Assembly (NCBI GenBank): GCA_013397845.1
Contig: VZTG01010139.1
Coordinates: 62,001 to 126,000 of the forward strand
Direction of reading: 5' to 3'
From: Melanocharis versteri
Taxonomy: Eukaryota; Chordata; Aves; Passeriformes; Melanocharitidae
DNA length: 64,000 bases
The position numbers were made by a program, and so were the translations under genes. Below, in pieces: positions 62,158 to 64,000 of the stretch; within the stretch, counting starts at the first letter, position 1, and every line of letters starts with the position of its first letter. Under the pieces are notes generated by a model. That model searched no databases. It worked only from the letters and a program-made list of their open reading frames with translations, and was not told where the DNA came from.

Positions 62158-62439
62158 TGTTTGGCACTGGTGAGATCCCATCAGGAGTTCTGTGTCTTGG
62201 GCTGGGGACAAAAAGATGCTCAGAGAGCTGGGACTGCGCCATATAGGGAAAGGGAAGATTGCAGAGTCTTATTCCTCCCTTTTTCTGTATAAATACCGAA
62301 TGAAAAGGTGCAGAAGAGATAGATCAGGCTCTTTCAGTGGTGTCCAGTGACAGGACATGAGGCAGCAGTGGATGCAAAGTGAAATAATAGAAATACTATT
62401 TAAATTTAAATAATTTAATTTATTATTATTATTTATCTA
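62158..62439. other. Unique sequence with AT-rich run
   Basis: Short spacer between CR1 copies. It holds an AT-rich run at 62395-62445 and nothing else that I recognise. Confidence 0.4.
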
Positions 62440-62505
62440 TTTGTTATCATGAGAGGGATCAAACACTGGCATGGGTTGCCCAGAGAGGCTGTGGATTCAC
62501 CATCC
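62440..62505 (+). mobile_element. CR1 3' UTR fragment
   Basis: 'cactggcatgggttgcccag', 'agaggctgtggattcaccat' is the plus-strand CR1 block just upstream of 'ccctggaagtgttcaagg'. It breaks off exactly where a minus-strand CR1 begins. Confidence 0.75.
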
Positions 62506-62507
62506 AC

Positions 62508-62697
62508 AGATCATGGAATGATAAAATCATGGAATCATTTAGGTAGGAAAAGACCTCCAAGATCATCAAGTCCAACCCTTGATCAAACACCACCATGTCA
62601 CTGAACCGTATCACAAAGTGCCACATCCACTCCTTTCCTGAACACTTCCAAGGATGGTGAATCCACCACTTCCCCAGGCAGCCTGTGTCACTCTGGA
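62508..62697 (-). mobile_element. CR1 3' end (Y-like type)
   Basis: 'gatcatggaatgataaaatc', 'atttaggtaggaaaagacct', 'ccaagatcatcaagtccaac', 'atcacaaagtgccacatcca' and 'gaacacttccaaggatggtg' form a minus-strand CR1 end. It interrupts or abuts plus-strand CR1 pieces on both sides (62440-62505 and 62766-62832), as expected if it inserted into an older plus-strand copy. Confidence 0.9.
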
Positions 62698-62765
62698 TAT
62701 GTGATGGTGCTTTTCAGAGACCGGCTGAACACAATGTGGGCAGTCTGCTCTGGTCCTTTCTGACC

Positions 62766-62832
62766 AGGCATTTGGACTGGATCACTTCCAGGGGTGCCTT
62801 CCCACGTCAGCAGTGCTGGGATTTTGTGGGAA
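62766..62832 (+). mobile_element. CR1 3' tail
   Basis: 'catttggactggatcacttc', 'caggggtgccttcccacgtc' and 'agcagtgctgggattttgtg' form a plus-strand CR1 tail. It may be the continuation of the 62440-62505 piece, split by the minus-strand copy between them. Confidence 0.65.
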
Positions 62833-63778
62833 TGTGTAAGATATACATACACTTGGATTTAAGCAGTGGCATCAACACGGGTTATTCTGCACTTCTGCCT
62901 TTCCCTACTAATTTCTATCATTTTGTCTGACTTCTCACTCTGCTGACATGACTTCTCATGGGCTGCCCATCCCAAGGGTGATGTCATGCTCTGGTGTAGA
63001 GCCAGTCATAGTTTTATCTTTGTTTTTCGAGGTATTATCCTGTAAATGTACCTATAATGAATTTATAAAGTACTATCCTTGACTGCTCAAGTACTCTATT
63101 TTCAGAAGTGTTTCAGAAGCATTATTTTTAAGAAGCATTAGTCTTAAGATTGGGACTGTAACAATAAGACCTTTTTTCAGACAAATGTATGACTATTAAG
63201 GTCCTTCTAACATCTGTTTGAATACACAGGAGTAGATACAGCTGCTCTTCTCCAAGCAAGGAAAACACTTGTAGTGCAAGTACTTCATGGAGTGAATGGA
63301 GAGGGAATAAGTGTGATTAATAACCAACCACTGTTAATTAGCAGCCTTTCTCCTACTCTATGCCAGAGGGCCTGGTAGTATAAATGACTGATTCCCTACA
63401 GTGCCAGATAAACACAAGTTCATTATCCTTTATTTCAATTTCTTTTTACAGTTTCCCTTTTGACAAGAAATGGGTGTATGGAATCCAAGACTTTCCAGGT
63501 TCATAGGTGTTTCCTCACTTGAGAGTTTGGACCAGCACAAGAGCAGGATTCTTGATGATTTGGTAAGATACATGACTCTTTTAATTACTGAATATTAATT
63601 TAACAATTTAATATTAACTTATTTAATAGGAGGATTCCTGATCATTTTCACACCCAGGGAAGTCTACTTAATGATGTCACAAAGAAACAAAAACTTCTAG
63701 AGCAAGCCAGAGGTGATTATGTCATTAATGGACTGGTATGAGCTGATATAACCTTCACAGAAGGCTTGGAAAAAGTAA
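62833..63778. other. Unique sequence
   Basis: AT-rich sequence separating the two arms of an inverted CR1 pair. No gene or RNA gene seen. Confidence 0.4.
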
Positions 63779-64000
63779 TCACAGAATGCCAGGATGGGCC
63801 AGGCTGGAAGGGCCCTCAGTGGCTCATCTGGTGCCACCTCCCTGCTCCAGCAGGGCATCCCAGAGCACAGGGCACAGGAGTGTGTGCACCCAGCTCTGGA
63901 ATATCCCCAGGGAGGAGACTCCACGGCCTCTCTGCACAATCTGCTCAGGGCTGGGCCCTGCCCAGGGCAGAAGCTGTGCCTCCTGTGCAGGGGAATTGCT
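63779..64000 (-). mobile_element. G+C-rich CR1 3' end, continues past the window
   Basis: The minus strand repeats the last part of the 61500-62157 copy almost base for base: 'agcaattcccctgcacagga', 'ccgtggagtctcctccctgg', 'tgggatgccctgctggagca'. I see only a few substitutions over about 190 bases, plus 16-17 extra bases in the tail. The near identity points to a young subfamily or a recent inverted duplication. Confidence 0.92.

Noticed and set aside
61453..62211. 252-codon minus-strand open frame, the longest in the window
   Set aside because: It is the antisense of the G+C-rich CR1 at 61500-62157. Its repeats ('GLGRGAE'-like) come from the 41-bp tandem units. CR1 coding is on the plus strand here.
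1..64000. tRNA, rRNA or snRNA genes
   Set aside because: I looked for the tRNA T-loop sequence (GGTTCRANTCC) and obvious cloverleaf partners and found none. Small structured RNAs cannot be excluded by eye; a covariance-model scan would settle it.

Overview
The window looks like a gene-poor stretch of a bird nuclear genome, most likely a songbird (passerine). There are no operons, no bacterial-type genes, and almost no long open frames outside repeats. Unique DNA is AT-rich and CpG-poor. The dominant recognisable elements are short, mostly 5'-truncated copies of the avian non-LTR retrotransposon CR1. I count 32 fragments on both strands, recognised by the 3' end that reads like 'gggttggaagggacctt' in one orientation and 'cccttccaacccaaacc' in the other. 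Family names here come from memory of avian repeats; no database search was run.

Layout. About 1-15 kb: mostly unique sequence with two decayed LTR ends (742-921, 8866-8946), a long CCTT/CCCT polypyrimidine tract (3107-3264), an AT-rich block (1085-1360), four small CR1 pieces and a small CpG cluster with a NotI site (12790-12960). About 15-30 kb: seven CR1 fragments, a longer decayed LTR element (23367-23852) and a region that resembles conserved non-coding DNA (about 18.5-19 kb). About 30-45 kb: an old internal CR1 piece (30148-30882), four other CR1 tails, an LTR end (39455-39602) and the best-defined mobile element of the window. That element is a solo endogenous-retrovirus LTR (41715-42286, minus strand) with inverted TGT..ACA ends and a 5-bp target duplication. 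It lies beside an imperfect 217-bp duplication of its own junction and an assembly gap. About 45-64 kb: CR1 density rises sharply, with nested and inverted copies, an AAAAT microsatellite, a G+C-rich CR1 carrying a 41-bp triplication (61578-61700), and a near-identical inverted partner at the window end.

Protein coding. The only stretch I consider a plausible real exon is on the minus strand at 54988-54629. It has a polypyrimidine tract and AG acceptor followed immediately by 119 open codons, a stop, and an AATAAA signal about 95 bases downstream. I do not recognise the protein. All other long open frames are CR1-derived, low-complexity or unsupported.

I see no tRNA, rRNA, CRISPR or evidence of a novel multi-gene system. 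The most useful leads are the candidate terminal exon, the duplicated LTR junction at 41.1-41.8 kb, the inverted CR1 pair at 61.9-64 kb, and three isolated CpG patches that could be promoters of unannotated transcripts.
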